Shown piece after piece: positions 6,860-14,745 of a stretch of 23,658 nt of DNA. Location: NCBI GenBank assembly GCA_028278125.1, contig JANQEY010000169.1, positions 1-23,658 on the forward strand, in the 5' to 3' direction. How positions within the stretch are numbered: position 1 is the stretch's first letter; every line of letters begins with the position of its first letter. The notes below the pieces were generated by a model. That model was not told the origin of the DNA, did no database searches, and worked only from the letters and a program-made list of their open reading frames with translations. This DNA is from a bacterium. Its GTDB lineage: Bacteria; Electryoneota; Electryoneia; Electryoneales; Electryoneaceae. The position numbers were made by a program, and so were the translations under genes.

Positions 6860-7696
6860 TTATCCGAGGTACGCCCTCAGTGCTTTGCTCCGTGTTGTAT
6901 GGCGGAGACGGCGGATTGCTTTTTCCTTGATCTGCCGTACACGTTCACGGGTCAGGCTGAACTTCTCCCCGATCTCTTCAAGTGTCAGAGGATGCTCAAT
7001 ATTCAACCCGAAATAGAGACGGATAACCTCGGCTTCCCTCGGTGAGAGGGTAGCTAACGCGCGATCCACTTCCTTCTTGAGTGAGTCTCCCATCAGGACA
7101 GTGTCCGGTGGGGGAAGCTGGTCGTTGTGCAGGATATCCAGCAGACGGTTATCCTCACCCTGGTTGAATGGCGCGTCCATTGAAAGGTGACGTCCGCTCA
7201 TCTTCAGTGTATCCGTAACTTCGTACGGTGTCATATCCAGCGCGTCCGCGATCTCTTCGGCGCTTGGTTCACGTTCGAATTCCTGCTCCAGGTGGCTGTA
7301 GGCCTTACCGATTTTGTTGAGGGCGCCGACACGATTCAGCGGTAGACGCACTACACGGCTCTGTTCAGCCAACGCCTGGAGGATGGACTGACGGATCCAC
7401 CATACGGCGTAGGAGATGAATTTAAATCCACGGGTTTCGTCAAAACGCTTAGCCGCCTTGATCAGCCCGAGATTTCCTTCATTAATAAGGTCGCCAAGGG
7501 ATAAACCCTGATTCTGGTATTGTTTCGCCACGCTGACTACAAATCGAAGATTCGCCTTGGTTAATTTTTCAAGGGCCAATTGGCTACCCCTGCGTATTTG
7601 TCTGGCGAGATCGATCTCTTCCTGCGTTGTCAGCAGGTCTACTTCACCGATTTCCTGGAGGTATTTCTCCAGTGATTGATCAGCACGTACACTCAC
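6860..7696 (-). CDS. rpoD: Primary RNA polymerase sigma factor, short form without region 1.1
   Basis: Sigma-70 family subunit that directs core RNA polymerase to housekeeping promoters. Region 1.2 is [19 protein letters not shown] (9-27). Region 2 follows with [55 protein letters not shown] and [12 protein letters not shown]. Region 3 includes [13 protein letters not shown], and region 4 includes [17 protein letters not shown] and [20 protein letters not shown], ending [16 protein letters not shown]. At 278 aa it lacks region 1.1 and the long non-conserved insert of E. coli RpoD. This matches the primary sigma factor of Bacteroidota and relatives, which read an unusual promoter (TTTG near -33, TAnnTTTG near -7). 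It is followed by the REP cluster and preceded on the same strand by htrA, 223 bases away. Being the primary rather than an alternative factor is inferred from similarity of regions 2.4 and 4.2. Confidence 0.93.
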   Translation of the reverse strand: MSVRADQSLEKYLQEIGEVDLLTTQEEIDLARQIRRGSQLALEKLTKANLRFVVSVAKQYQNQGLSLGDLINEGNLGLIKAAKRFDETRGFKFISYAVWWIRQSILQALAEQSRVVRLPLNRVGALNKIGKAYSHLEQEFEREPSAEEIADALDMTPYEVTDTLKMSGRHLSMDAPFNQGEDNRLLDILHNDQLPPPDTVLMGDSLKKEVDRALATLSPREAEVIRLYFGLNIEHPLTLEEIGEKFSLTRERVRQIKEKAIRRLRHTTRSKALRAYLG

Positions 7697-7919
7697 GTTA
7701 TATAACCTCTGTGAAGCTGATTTTTACCGATATTACAGGACTAAGTGGTTATTAAAACCACCTGTCTGCCGAACCATCCCGGTACCTGGCACGGCATAAA
7801 TGTTATACGGGTAATTCCCGCTGTTAAAAATCTATATCAACTAAAACTATAAATTGCATGTTTATATAAAGTTGCTCCGGCGCACTCAGACGAGCGAACA
7901 AGAGCATTATATTACAGTT

Positions 7920-9467
7920 CTATTTCTTAAATGCCACAAACCTCGAACTACCACGTCCCTGTTCGAAATACATAACCAGGATTGCCTTGTCTGTTTCGCC
8001 AATATTATTCGTCACGGTCCGCCAGTCCTCGATTCCTGAAATGTCGTCCTGTCCGAGTTTGACTATCACATCTCCCTCTGACAATTTTTCCAGTGCAGGA
8101 CTGTCGCTGTCGATCCGTGTGATCAAAACACCCTGTTCGACTTCCAGGTCCATTCCACGTGCCTGGCCGCTGGTCAATGAAACAACATGAATCCCCATCC
8201 AGCCATTTGACGAGCTCCGCTGCCCCCTTGATGCCATGGCGATGTATTCTGAACGATCGGCGAGGACAAAATCAAGCTTTTTTGTTTTTTTGCCCCTGAG
8301 AACCGTTAATTCCATGTTTTCGCCGGGTTGATGACGTGCAACACGGAACCGGAAATCGGTTACATCCTGAACTTCAACACCGTCAACTTCAATAATAACA
8401 TCGGATGCATGCAGGCCGCCATCTGACGCCGGGGTTTCGTTCTGTACTGATTCAACAAAAATACCTTCTACATCCTCATCGAACCCGAGGGCTTCTCTCT
8501 TGAGAGGATCGAGTTCCACCGGCACCATTCCGAGGTAACCACGTGTTACTTCACCTTTATCGAGGAGCTGAACCATCACGTCCTTGGCGAGATTTATCGG
8601 AATGGCAAACCCGATATTATTCGCAGCTGCGTTGATAGCCGAGTTAATCCCGATTACTTCACCGCGGATATTCGCCAATGGCCCGCCGGAGTTGCCGAAG
8701 TTGATGGATGCGTCTGTCTGGATAAAATCCTGGAAGAGGGGTCCACCACCCTGGATAGGGAGGTTGGAACGTCCCTTGGCGCTGATGATCCCCACCGACA
8801 ATGTCCATTCAAGCCCGAGGGCGTTACCCATGGCAATCGCCCAGTCACCGATCTTTATCTTTTCAGAATCACCAAGCCTTGCCACCAATCCGGGATCAAC
8901 TTTACCGATTTTCAATAATGCAAGATCAGTTTCCGGATCGGCACCGATTATTTCAGCGTCACGTTCCGTACCGTCAAGAAGTTCAACAGTAATCTTTTCC
9001 GAGTTCTCGACAACGTGATTATTCGTTATAATATGACCCTCAGCGTCAACAATTACACCTGTACCACTGGAACGAGGACGTGGAGCCGGTCGTCGTTGTT
9101 GTTCTTCACGACGTTCGAAAAATTCACGGAAAGGATCGAATTGTCTCAGGAAATCATGAGGATCTGTTCCTTCACGGACTACCGATATATTTACTACTGA
9201 TGGTTTAAGACGATCGGCTACAGCCACAAAAGGGCTTGTGTATTCACCTTCGTCACTTGTGAATGATTCATACTGGGCAGCGTAAACTGTTCCCCTGTCA
9301 GGTACAACAGTCCTTGCCGGTTCGGATGTATCAAAAACTTCCTTATATTCCGTTTCCTGGCTCGGGCTGTAGTTTTCCCACAAAACAGCGCCAACAGCTG
9401 TAAATACCACGGCTATAAGGATAAATGCTATACTATTACGAAATGTGGATTTAGATTTCTTGCTCAT
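7920..9467 (-). CDS. degP: HtrA/Deg-type periplasmic serine protease with two PDZ domains
   Basis: Envelope quality-control protease and chaperone. One hydrophobic helix (12-30) acts as a membrane anchor or uncut signal. The trypsin-like domain (about 78-290) has the full triad: His151 in HIITNNHVVENS, Asp181 in DPETDLALLKIG, and Ser260 in INFGNSGGPLANIRGEVIGINSAI. An Arg/Pro/Glu-rich loop (about 115-134) sits in the LA-loop position. PDZ1 spans about 310-400 (TRGYLGMV, GLHASDVIIEVDG, FRFRVARHQPGE) and PDZ2 about 420-510 (GWMGIHVVSL, LSEGDVIVKLG). At 515 aa with two PDZ domains it fits DegP/DegQ rather than DegS. The ATG has GAGGTAGG upstream. It is divergent from the iron-sulfur gene across 258 bases. 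The gene symbol reflects family level only. Confidence 0.93.
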   Translation of the reverse strand: MSKKSKSTFRNSIAFILIAVVFTAVGAVLWENYSPSQETEYKEVFDTSEPARTVVPDRGTVYAAQYESFTSDEGEYTSPFVAVADRLKPSVVNISVVREGTDPHDFLRQFDPFREFFERREEQQRRPAPRPRSSGTGVIVDAEGHIITNNHVVENSEKITVELLDGTERDAEIIGADPETDLALLKIGKVDPGLVARLGDSEKIKIGDWAIAMGNALGLEWTLSVGIISAKGRSNLPIQGGGPLFQDFIQTDASINFGNSGGPLANIRGEVIGINSAINAAANNIGFAIPINLAKDVMVQLLDKGEVTRGYLGMVPVELDPLKREALGFDEDVEGIFVESVQNETPASDGGLHASDVIIEVDGVEVQDVTDFRFRVARHQPGENMELTVLRGKKTKKLDFVLADRSEYIAMASRGQRSSSNGWMGIHVVSLTSGQARGMDLEVEQGVLITRIDSDSPALEKLSEGDVIVKLGQDDISGIEDWRTVTNNIGETDKAILVMYFEQGRGSSRFVAFKK

Positions 9468-9537
9468 TGCCTACCTCGGACAAACTTTCAATGTAAACTT
9501 TTAATTTTACTCAATCAATAGTTAAAATATTTCAATT

Positions 9538-9565
9538 CCCGGTGTGTCCGGGACTGTTCTATAAT
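9538..9565 (+). promoter_or_regulatory. Possible promoter with dyad upstream of the iron-sulfur gene
   Basis: TATAAT (9560-9565) is preceded by the dyad CCCGG (9538-9542) / CCGGG (9548-9552), where a repressor or activator could sit. No convincing -35 box is seen, and FCB-group promoters differ from TATAAT. This is a weak call based on position in the divergent htrA/iron-sulfur gap. Confidence 0.3.
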
Positions 9566-9606
9566 GAGATTCACCTGTTAGACACGTTCGGAGTTCCAAA
9601 GTTTAC

Positions 9607-9640
9607 GGCTCTCTCCCTCCTGGAGGAAAAAAAGAGAGCC
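9607..9640 (+). promoter_or_regulatory. Leader hairpin ahead of the iron-sulfur gene
   Basis: Arms GGCTCTCT (9607-9614) and AGAGAGCC (9633-9640) enclose CCTCC-T-GGAGG, whose halves compete for pairing, and TTTTTT follows at 9650-9655. It lies 85 bases before the start codon, in the predicted 5' leader. It could be an attenuator or an RNA-stability stem. No known riboswitch pattern is recognised. Confidence 0.4.
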
Positions 9641-9725
9641 AATATTCCGTTTTTTGACCTGTGCAAAAAACGCTTCTCCAAAAATCCCCTACGTTATCTG
9701 CAGAACATCACAAATGGAGGATAAA

Positions 9726-10532
9726 ATGGCTGTACGACAGATTATAGAAATCAATGAAGATTTGTGTGACGGTTGCGAATTGTGTATTACTGCATGCGCT
9801 GAAGGCGCACTGAAGATGGTCAATGGAAAAGCGAAGCTGGTAAGCGATATTTACTGCGACGGGCTTGGTGTATGTATTGGTAACTGCCCGCAGGATGCTA
9901 TTACGATCATTGAGCGTGAAGCGGAAGAGTTTGACGAGGAAAAAACCGCTGAACACCTGGCGAAGCTTGAAGCTGAAGAGAAAACAGGTGAAGAAGCACC
10001 TTATCCTCCACGACCGGCTTTTAATGAACCACAAGGTCATGCCTGTCCCGGTTCGATGATGAGGAGTTTTAATCAACAGGATCAATCTGCTCAACAAACT
10101 GCCGATCATTCATCAGTACCAATGAATTCACAACTCCAGAGCTGGCCGATTCAGCTTCACCTGTTGAATCCTGGTGCACCGTTCCTGCAGGGTTCCGACC
10201 TTCTCCTGGCGGCCGATTGTGTTCCCTTTTCCTACCCGGATTTCCACAGGCGATTCCTCAGCGGTAAAACACTGGCCATCGCTTGCCCGAAACTTGATGA
10301 CGTTTCACCGTATGTTGCCAAGCTTTCGCAAATGTTCGCCCATGCGGGAATTAGAAGCCTCACAATCATGAAAATGGAGGTTCCCTGCTGTTCAGGTATT
10401 TCACAGATTGCTATGGCTGCATTACAGCACTCAGGAGCTGATATACCTGTTACTGAAGTTACCATAGGCATCCGCGGTGATATCCTCGAAGAACGCCAGG
10501 TACATGGAACACAACCTGCAATGAGAGCGTAA
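9726..10532 (+). CDS. Two-motif ferredoxin-like iron-sulfur protein with cysteine-bearing C-terminal domain
   Basis: Start ATG at 9726, with GGAGG at 9717-9721; longer in-frame starts lack a ribosome site. The 268-aa product has Cys14, Cys17, Cys20 and Cys24 in a classic 4Fe-4S motif (CDGCELCITAC). The second motif is CDGLGVCIGNCP, in which the second cysteine is Leu47. The CDGLG form is, as far as I recall, normal for this family, so the second cluster may be 3Fe-4S or ligated differently. After an acidic linker and ACPGS, the C-terminal half has LLLAADCVPFSYPDFHRRF, AIACPKLDD and MEVPCCSG, with further possible metal-binding cysteines. It probably transfers electrons in anaerobic or redox-stress metabolism, with no partner identified. 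It ends at a strong terminator, so it forms its own unit ahead of the hemerythrin gene. Confidence 0.85.
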   Translation: MAVRQIIEINEDLCDGCELCITACAEGALKMVNGKAKLVSDIYCDGLGVCIGNCPQDAITIIEREAEEFDEEKTAEHLAKLEAEEKTGEEAPYPPRPAFNEPQGHACPGSMMRSFNQQDQSAQQTADHSSVPMNSQLQSWPIQLHLLNPGAPFLQGSDLLLAADCVPFSYPDFHRRFLSGKTLAIACPKLDDVSPYVAKLSQMFAHAGIRSLTIMKMEVPCCSGISQIAMAALQHSGADIPVTEVTIGIRGDILEERQVHGTQPAMRA

Positions 10533-10564
10533 GGGTATACAACACTGTAAGAATACTGCTAATT

Positions 10565-10594
10565 AATCCCTTTTATTACGAAAAGGGATTTTTT
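10565..10594 (+). terminator. Rho-independent terminator after the iron-sulfur gene
   Basis: Perfect ten-base arms AATCCCTTTT (10565-10574) and AAAAGGGATT (10581-10590) with a six-base loop, followed by TTTT. It separates the iron-sulfur gene from the DUF438/nitrilase pair. Confidence 0.85.
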
Positions 10595-10668
10595 AGAACA
10601 AACGAGTTAGGCTTGTTTAATTGTATCTTTTCGGTTTATGTTTAACCACAATTTGAGGGGAATTAAAG

Positions 10669-12138
10669 ATGGAATTAAATCCGGGAACAAAACTATTCAA
10701 GTTGATCGACAAATACCCTTTCCTGGTCGATTTTCTTGTTGAATATAACGACCACTTCAAAAAATTGAAGAATCCAGTTCTACGAAATACGATGGGACGT
10801 ATCGCCACCCTCCAGATGGTGGCCTCGATGGGATCAGTTGACATCAAAAAGTTAATAAATGATATAGCCGGTGCGATCAGCAGGGAGACGGGTGAAGAGG
10901 TTGCAACAGATACAGAAGCAGTAAAAGAGTTCGATCCGGCTCGTCTTGATGCCATGAAACAGATCATCAAAGATTTACATGATGGTGGAGATTTTGAAGA
11001 GTTGAAAGACCGGTTTGCAGAACTGGTTGGTGACACCGATCCAACAGAAATCGCTGAAATGGAGCAGCAACTGATTCGTGAAGGATTACCGCACGAAGAG
11101 GTAAAAAAACTCTGTGATGTACACGTAGCGATGTTTAAAGAAACCCTCGATTCACAATCCGTCCCAGAAATGCAACCAGGGCATCCCGTTCATACATTTA
11201 TGGCTGAAAACCGTGAAATTGAAAAGCTGATAAAACAGATTAGAGGTTTACTGGGAGAGACAGAAAATTCTCCTGATCCTGTTCGTTTTGCTGAAAACTG
11301 GGGTAGTCTCGCAGAAGAATTCGAGAAACTATCAGAACTGGAGAAACATTACCTTCGGAAAGAAAACCAACTGTTTCCCTCCCTTGAAAAAATGAGTTTC
11401 ACGGGACCGTCACAGGTGATGTGGGCTATTCATGATGATGTCCGGGCTTTGTTGAAGGAGACAAGGAAATCTTTGGATGATGGGAAAGGATCAGAACTGG
11501 TCGAAAAAACGGATAAGCTGCTTGTGATGGTAGAGGAGATGATCTACAAGGAAGAAAATATCCTCTTCCCGGTATCGCTTGACTTACTAACTCATGAGGA
11601 TTGGGCTGAAATCCGTAAAGGTGAAGACGAAATTGGATATATGATTGTTGAACCGGGCACAGAGTGGAATCCAAGGATTAAAATGCCATCTTCATCAACA
11701 GAAAGTTCAAGCCAGGCAGGATTTGGCCGTTTACCCCTGGATACCGGCCTGGTTTCACTGGAACAATTGAACCTTGTTTTTAAACATCTGCCGGTTGAAT
11801 TATCATTTGTGGACGAGAATGACGAGGTTCGTTATTACTCTGAAGTTCCGCATAAGATTTTCCCCCGCAGTCCGGGTGTGATAGGCAGGAAAGTTCAGAA
11901 TTGTCATCCGCCTAAAAGCTTGCACATGGTTGAAGCTATCCTCGCAGCATTTAAAAATGGTGAAAAAGAAGTTGCTGAATTCTGGATTGAAATGGGCGAA
12001 AAATTCATCCATATTCGTTATTTTGCTGTCCGGGATACTAATGGTGAATATAAGGGAACCCTCGAGGTTGTCCAGGACGTCACCGGTATCCGTAAACTTG
12101 AAGGAAGCAAACGTCTCCTGGAATGGGAGACGAACTAA
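10669..12138 (+). CDS. DUF1858-DUF438-hemerythrin-PAS sensor-like protein
   Basis: A 489-aa soluble protein with a GAGGGG ribosome site about nine bases before the ATG. The N-terminus (1-70: LFKLIDKYPFLVDFL, NPVLRNTMGRIATLQM) is a DUF1858 module. Residues 90-165 match DUF438 (LKDRFAELVGDTDPTEIAEMEQQLIREGLPHEEV is its core, with LCDVHVAMF). The HHE hemerythrin domain (about 172-300) has candidate diiron ligands in GHPVH, LEKHYLRKENQLF, AIHDD and YKEENILF. The C-terminal PAS-like domain (about 360-478) reads LPVELSFVDENDEVRYYS, FPRSPGVIGRKVQNCHPPKS and DTNGEYKGTLEVVQDVT. Proteins with this order are thought to sense or handle oxygen, NO or iron, but no output domain is present here. The nitrilase starts 12 bases later, so the two are almost certainly co-transcribed. 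Confidence 0.88.
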   Translation: MELNPGTKLFKLIDKYPFLVDFLVEYNDHFKKLKNPVLRNTMGRIATLQMVASMGSVDIKKLINDIAGAISRETGEEVATDTEAVKEFDPARLDAMKQIIKDLHDGGDFEELKDRFAELVGDTDPTEIAEMEQQLIREGLPHEEVKKLCDVHVAMFKETLDSQSVPEMQPGHPVHTFMAENREIEKLIKQIRGLLGETENSPDPVRFAENWGSLAEEFEKLSELEKHYLRKENQLFPSLEKMSFTGPSQVMWAIHDDVRALLKETRKSLDDGKGSELVEKTDKLLVMVEEMIYKEENILFPVSLDLLTHEDWAEIRKGEDEIGYMIVEPGTEWNPRIKMPSSSTESSSQAGFGRLPLDTGLVSLEQLNLVFKHLPVELSFVDENDEVRYYSEVPHKIFPRSPGVIGRKVQNCHPPKSLHMVEAILAAFKNGEKEVAEFWIEMGEKFIHIRYFAVRDTNGEYKGTLEVVQDVTGIRKLEGSKRLLEWETN

Positions 12139-12150
12139 TAGGGACACTTT

Positions 12151-13077
12151 ATGAAAGACTCAAGTCAAACAATAAAAGTCGCTGCCGCACAGGCGGCGTC
12201 TGTTTTTCTGAACCGTGATGAATCAGTGAAAAAAGCCTGTCATTTGATCGAGGAAGCCGCGGAAAATGGAGCTAAGCTGGTTGTATTTCCTGAATCGTTT
12301 ATCTCCGGCTACCCCGACTGGGTGTGGCTGGTGCCGAATAGCAGAGGGCAGGAGCTGAATAACTTGTATGTTGAGCTGGTGAAAAGCGCCATTACAGTCG
12401 GTGACGAATCCACTCGACAGTTATGCGATGCCGCGAAAAAATTCAATATCCATGTCGCCATCGGAATTAACGAAATAAACAACCAGGCCAGCGGATCGAG
12501 TCTTTACAACAGCCTGATGTATATAGGCAACAAGGGAAATATCCTTGGTGTGCACAGGAAACTGGTTCCAACAGGTGGCGAGAGATTGATCTGGGCACCG
12601 GGAGATGGTGAAGGATTGGTTTCTTTCGACACAGAAATCGGGAAGATCGGTGGATTGATCTGCTGGGAAAACTTCATGCCAATGGCAAGGCAGGCGATGT
12701 ACGTTGCGGGGACACAGATCTATGTCGCACCAACATGGGATAATACCGATAACTGGCTCCAAAGCCTGCGTCATATAGCACGTGAAGGAGGCATGTATGT
12801 CATCGGGTGTTGTATGGCAATACGTGTTGAGGATATTCCAGAACACTGCGAGTTCAGGAACCTTTACCCCGAAGGACGGGAATGGGTGAATGTCGGTAAC
12901 AGCTGTATAATTAATCCAAAAGGTGAATTTATTGCGGGTCCGGTTGATAAAAAGGAGGAAATTCTATTCGCGGAGATCAACCTCGACGATATAATTGCCG
13001 CCAAAAGATCATTTGATGTGGCAGGGCACTATTATCGACCGGATGTGTTTAATTATTCTGTTAATAAAAACGAATGA
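12151..13077 (+). CDS. Nitrilase (carbon-nitrogen hydrolase, branch 1)
   Basis: Hydrolyses an organic nitrile to a carboxylic acid and ammonia. The catalytic triad is visible: Glu48 in VVFPESFISGYPDW, Lys137 in LGVHRKLVPTGGERLIWAPGDG, and Cys171 in GGLICWENFMPMARQAMY. The CWEN form with the downstream MPMAR, plus the IWAPGDG block, marks true nitrilases and cyanide-hydrolysing relatives; amidases and carbamoylases usually have CYD or similar. Its length of 308 aa is slightly short for the family (about 310-370), because the C-terminal tail is brief. AGGGAC precedes the ATG. It is translationally close to the hemerythrin-PAS gene, suggesting shared control. The substrate cannot be read from sequence. 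Confidence 0.92.
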   Translation: MKDSSQTIKVAAAQAASVFLNRDESVKKACHLIEEAAENGAKLVVFPESFISGYPDWVWLVPNSRGQELNNLYVELVKSAITVGDESTRQLCDAAKKFNIHVAIGINEINNQASGSSLYNSLMYIGNKGNILGVHRKLVPTGGERLIWAPGDGEGLVSFDTEIGKIGGLICWENFMPMARQAMYVAGTQIYVAPTWDNTDNWLQSLRHIAREGGMYVIGCCMAIRVEDIPEHCEFRNLYPEGREWVNVGNSCIINPKGEFIAGPVDKKEEILFAEINLDDIIAAKRSFDVAGHYYRPDVFNYSVNKNE

Positions 13078-13143
13078 GCTATTTGAGCAGTCATTACTTC
13101 TAATTATGGAACTATAGACCAACCACAATGTAAACTCTAACGG

Positions 13144-13209
13144 TGTCGTTGCGAGGAAGCGACCTGTCCGCCAAAGCTTTGGCGGCAGCGTAAGCGACGA
13201 AGCAATCTC
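13144..13209 (+). repeat. Dispersed modular repeat, copy D (with palindromic insert)
   Basis: Ends are the same as in copy B (TGTCGTTGCGAGGAAGCG and AAGCGACGAAGCAATCTC). The middle carries the perfect 18-base palindrome CCGCCAAAGCTTTGGCGG (13168-13185). It occupies the 291-base gap between nitrilase and the aminotransferase. The rest of the gap holds only the next gene's leader. Confidence 0.8.
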
Positions 13210-13368
13210 GGTTTTTAAGTATTTTCTTTCATCTTTAGTTTCATAACCCCTGTAAGATGAGATAGTTCCACAAGAGCACATAAAGTTAGGATGTCCATGC
13301 GACCTCTTTTTTGTACATTCCCCGCTATCTGATATACATACAAAACAATTCTGCAAGGGGAGCTACAA

Positions 13369-14538
13369 GTGGAAAACCTGATTTACCTCGATAACGCGGC
13401 TACTGCGTGGCCCAAACCACCTCAAGTCTACGAATTCATGACCAACTTTTACCGTGATAATGGAGTAAATCCCGGGCGAAGTGGATTTGATATGGCTATT
13501 GCTGCCGGTGACATGGTGGAAAACACCCGTGCACGCCTGACAAAGTTCTTCAATTGCGATTCACCTGAGAGATTTATCTATACATATAACGCCACTGACG
13601 GACTGAACACAGTAATCAATGGCCTGGTACAGAGTGGCGATCATATCATCAGCACGAACCTCGAGCATAACTCGGTTATCCGTCCCCTGAACCACCTCAA
13701 ACGTGACGGTGGAGTGGAAGTGACATACCTGCCGTTTAATGATCAAGGATTTATCGATCCTGATGATGTCGCGAAAGCATTTCAGCCGAACACAAAACTG
13801 GTTGTTGTCAATCATGGTTCTAATGTTATCGGTACCATCCAGGACCTGAAGGGAATCGGAAAGGTAGCAAAGGAGAGGGGTGCTACCTTTGTTGCTGATT
13901 GTTCACAAACAGCAGGTGTTGTTCCGATCGATATGAAAGAGGAGAACCTGGATGTTCTGGTGTTTACAGGTCACAAGGCGATGATGGGCCCGACAGGTAT
14001 CGGTGGTGTGGCAATACGTGATCATGTAGATATCAAGATCACCCGTTCAGGTGGAACAGGTGTACGTTCGGCCTATCCCTATCACCTTGATGAATATCCC
14101 TACCGTCTCGAAGCTGGGACACTTAACCTGATGGGTATTGCCGGGTTATGGTCGGCGCAGGACTGGATGGACGAAAGAGGAATAGACAATATCCGTGAAC
14201 ACGAGGCAAAACTTGCTAAAAAACTCGTTGGCGGAATCAAGGATGTTAACGGTGTAATCCTCTATTGTTGTGACAGCCTGGAAAATCATCTTTCAACAGT
14301 TTCGGTTAATGTTGAAGGTATCGAGGCGATGAATACCGGGATCATGCTTGATGTAGACTGGGATATCGCCACACGTACCGGCCTGCATTGCGCTCCACTT
14401 GTCCACGAGCAGATGGGAACAATGGATATTCACGGTACGGTTCGGTTCTCAATTGGCGCGTTCAACACTGAACAACATGTAGATACGGCAATTGAAGCAA
14501 TCAAGGATATTGCTGCAAATCGTGCAGGGAAACAATAA
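13369..14538 (+). CDS. Class V aminotransferase, SufS-like cysteine desulfurase family
   Basis: PLP enzyme, probably releasing sulfur (or selenium) from cysteine for cofactor assembly. GTG start with AGGGGAG six bases upstream. Visible motifs: LDNAATAWPKPP (6-18), NATDGLN (74-80), EHNSVIRP (His100), ADCSQTAG (Asp177 and Gln180, PLP contacts), FTGHKAMMGPTG (Lys203, Schiff base), TRTGLHCAPLVHE (Cys341, the candidate persulfide cysteine) and VRFSIGAFNT (Arg359). At 389 aa it fits the cysteine desulfurase-like family that includes E. faecalis EF2568, rather than IscS. No suf or isc genes are nearby. The only iron-sulfur neighbour is the ferredoxin-like protein 3 kb upstream, so the acceptor is unknown. 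It is single-gene, followed by a REP-like hairpin. Confidence 0.88.
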   Translation: MENLIYLDNAATAWPKPPQVYEFMTNFYRDNGVNPGRSGFDMAIAAGDMVENTRARLTKFFNCDSPERFIYTYNATDGLNTVINGLVQSGDHIISTNLEHNSVIRPLNHLKRDGGVEVTYLPFNDQGFIDPDDVAKAFQPNTKLVVVNHGSNVIGTIQDLKGIGKVAKERGATFVADCSQTAGVVPIDMKEENLDVLVFTGHKAMMGPTGIGGVAIRDHVDIKITRSGGTGVRSAYPYHLDEYPYRLEAGTLNLMGIAGLWSAQDWMDERGIDNIREHEAKLAKKLVGGIKDVNGVILYCCDSLENHLSTVSVNVEGIEAMNTGIMLDVDWDIATRTGLHCAPLVHEQMGTMDIHGTVRFSIGAFNTEQHVDTAIEAIKDIAANRAGKQ

Positions 14539-14575
14539 TATTAGTTAATAATAGATGAATACCTAATAGTCTTTG

Positions 14576-14602
14576 GTGGCCCGGCTTGACGCGCAAGCCG
14601 GG
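14576..14602 (+). repeat. REP-like hairpin with GTGG foot
   Basis: GTGG (14576-14579) abuts perfect nine-base arms CCCGGCTTG (14580-14588) and CAAGCCGGG (14594-14602), followed by TTTCTTATT. It stands 37 bases after the aminotransferase stop and might double as a terminator. Confidence 0.7.
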
Positions 14603-14745
14603 TTTCTTATTAGAGATTTCAGTAATTTATAATTCCATACCAATTTGGTGCACTACAAACAATTTTGTTTTATATTAAAGCATCCCCGCTTTAGTATCCT
14701 GTACCTCTCATCGAGGTTTCTTCCTATCCAATGCTGGTGAAGATC

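Noticed and set aside
8584..9018. 144-codon frame opposite the HtrA gene
   Set aside because: Antisense shadow of the protease domain, whose catalytic triad on the other strand is unmistakable.
9542..9724. 60-codon open frame ahead of the iron-sulfur gene
   Set aside because: It lies over the leader hairpin and has no ribosome site; it looks like a chance frame in the 5' leader.
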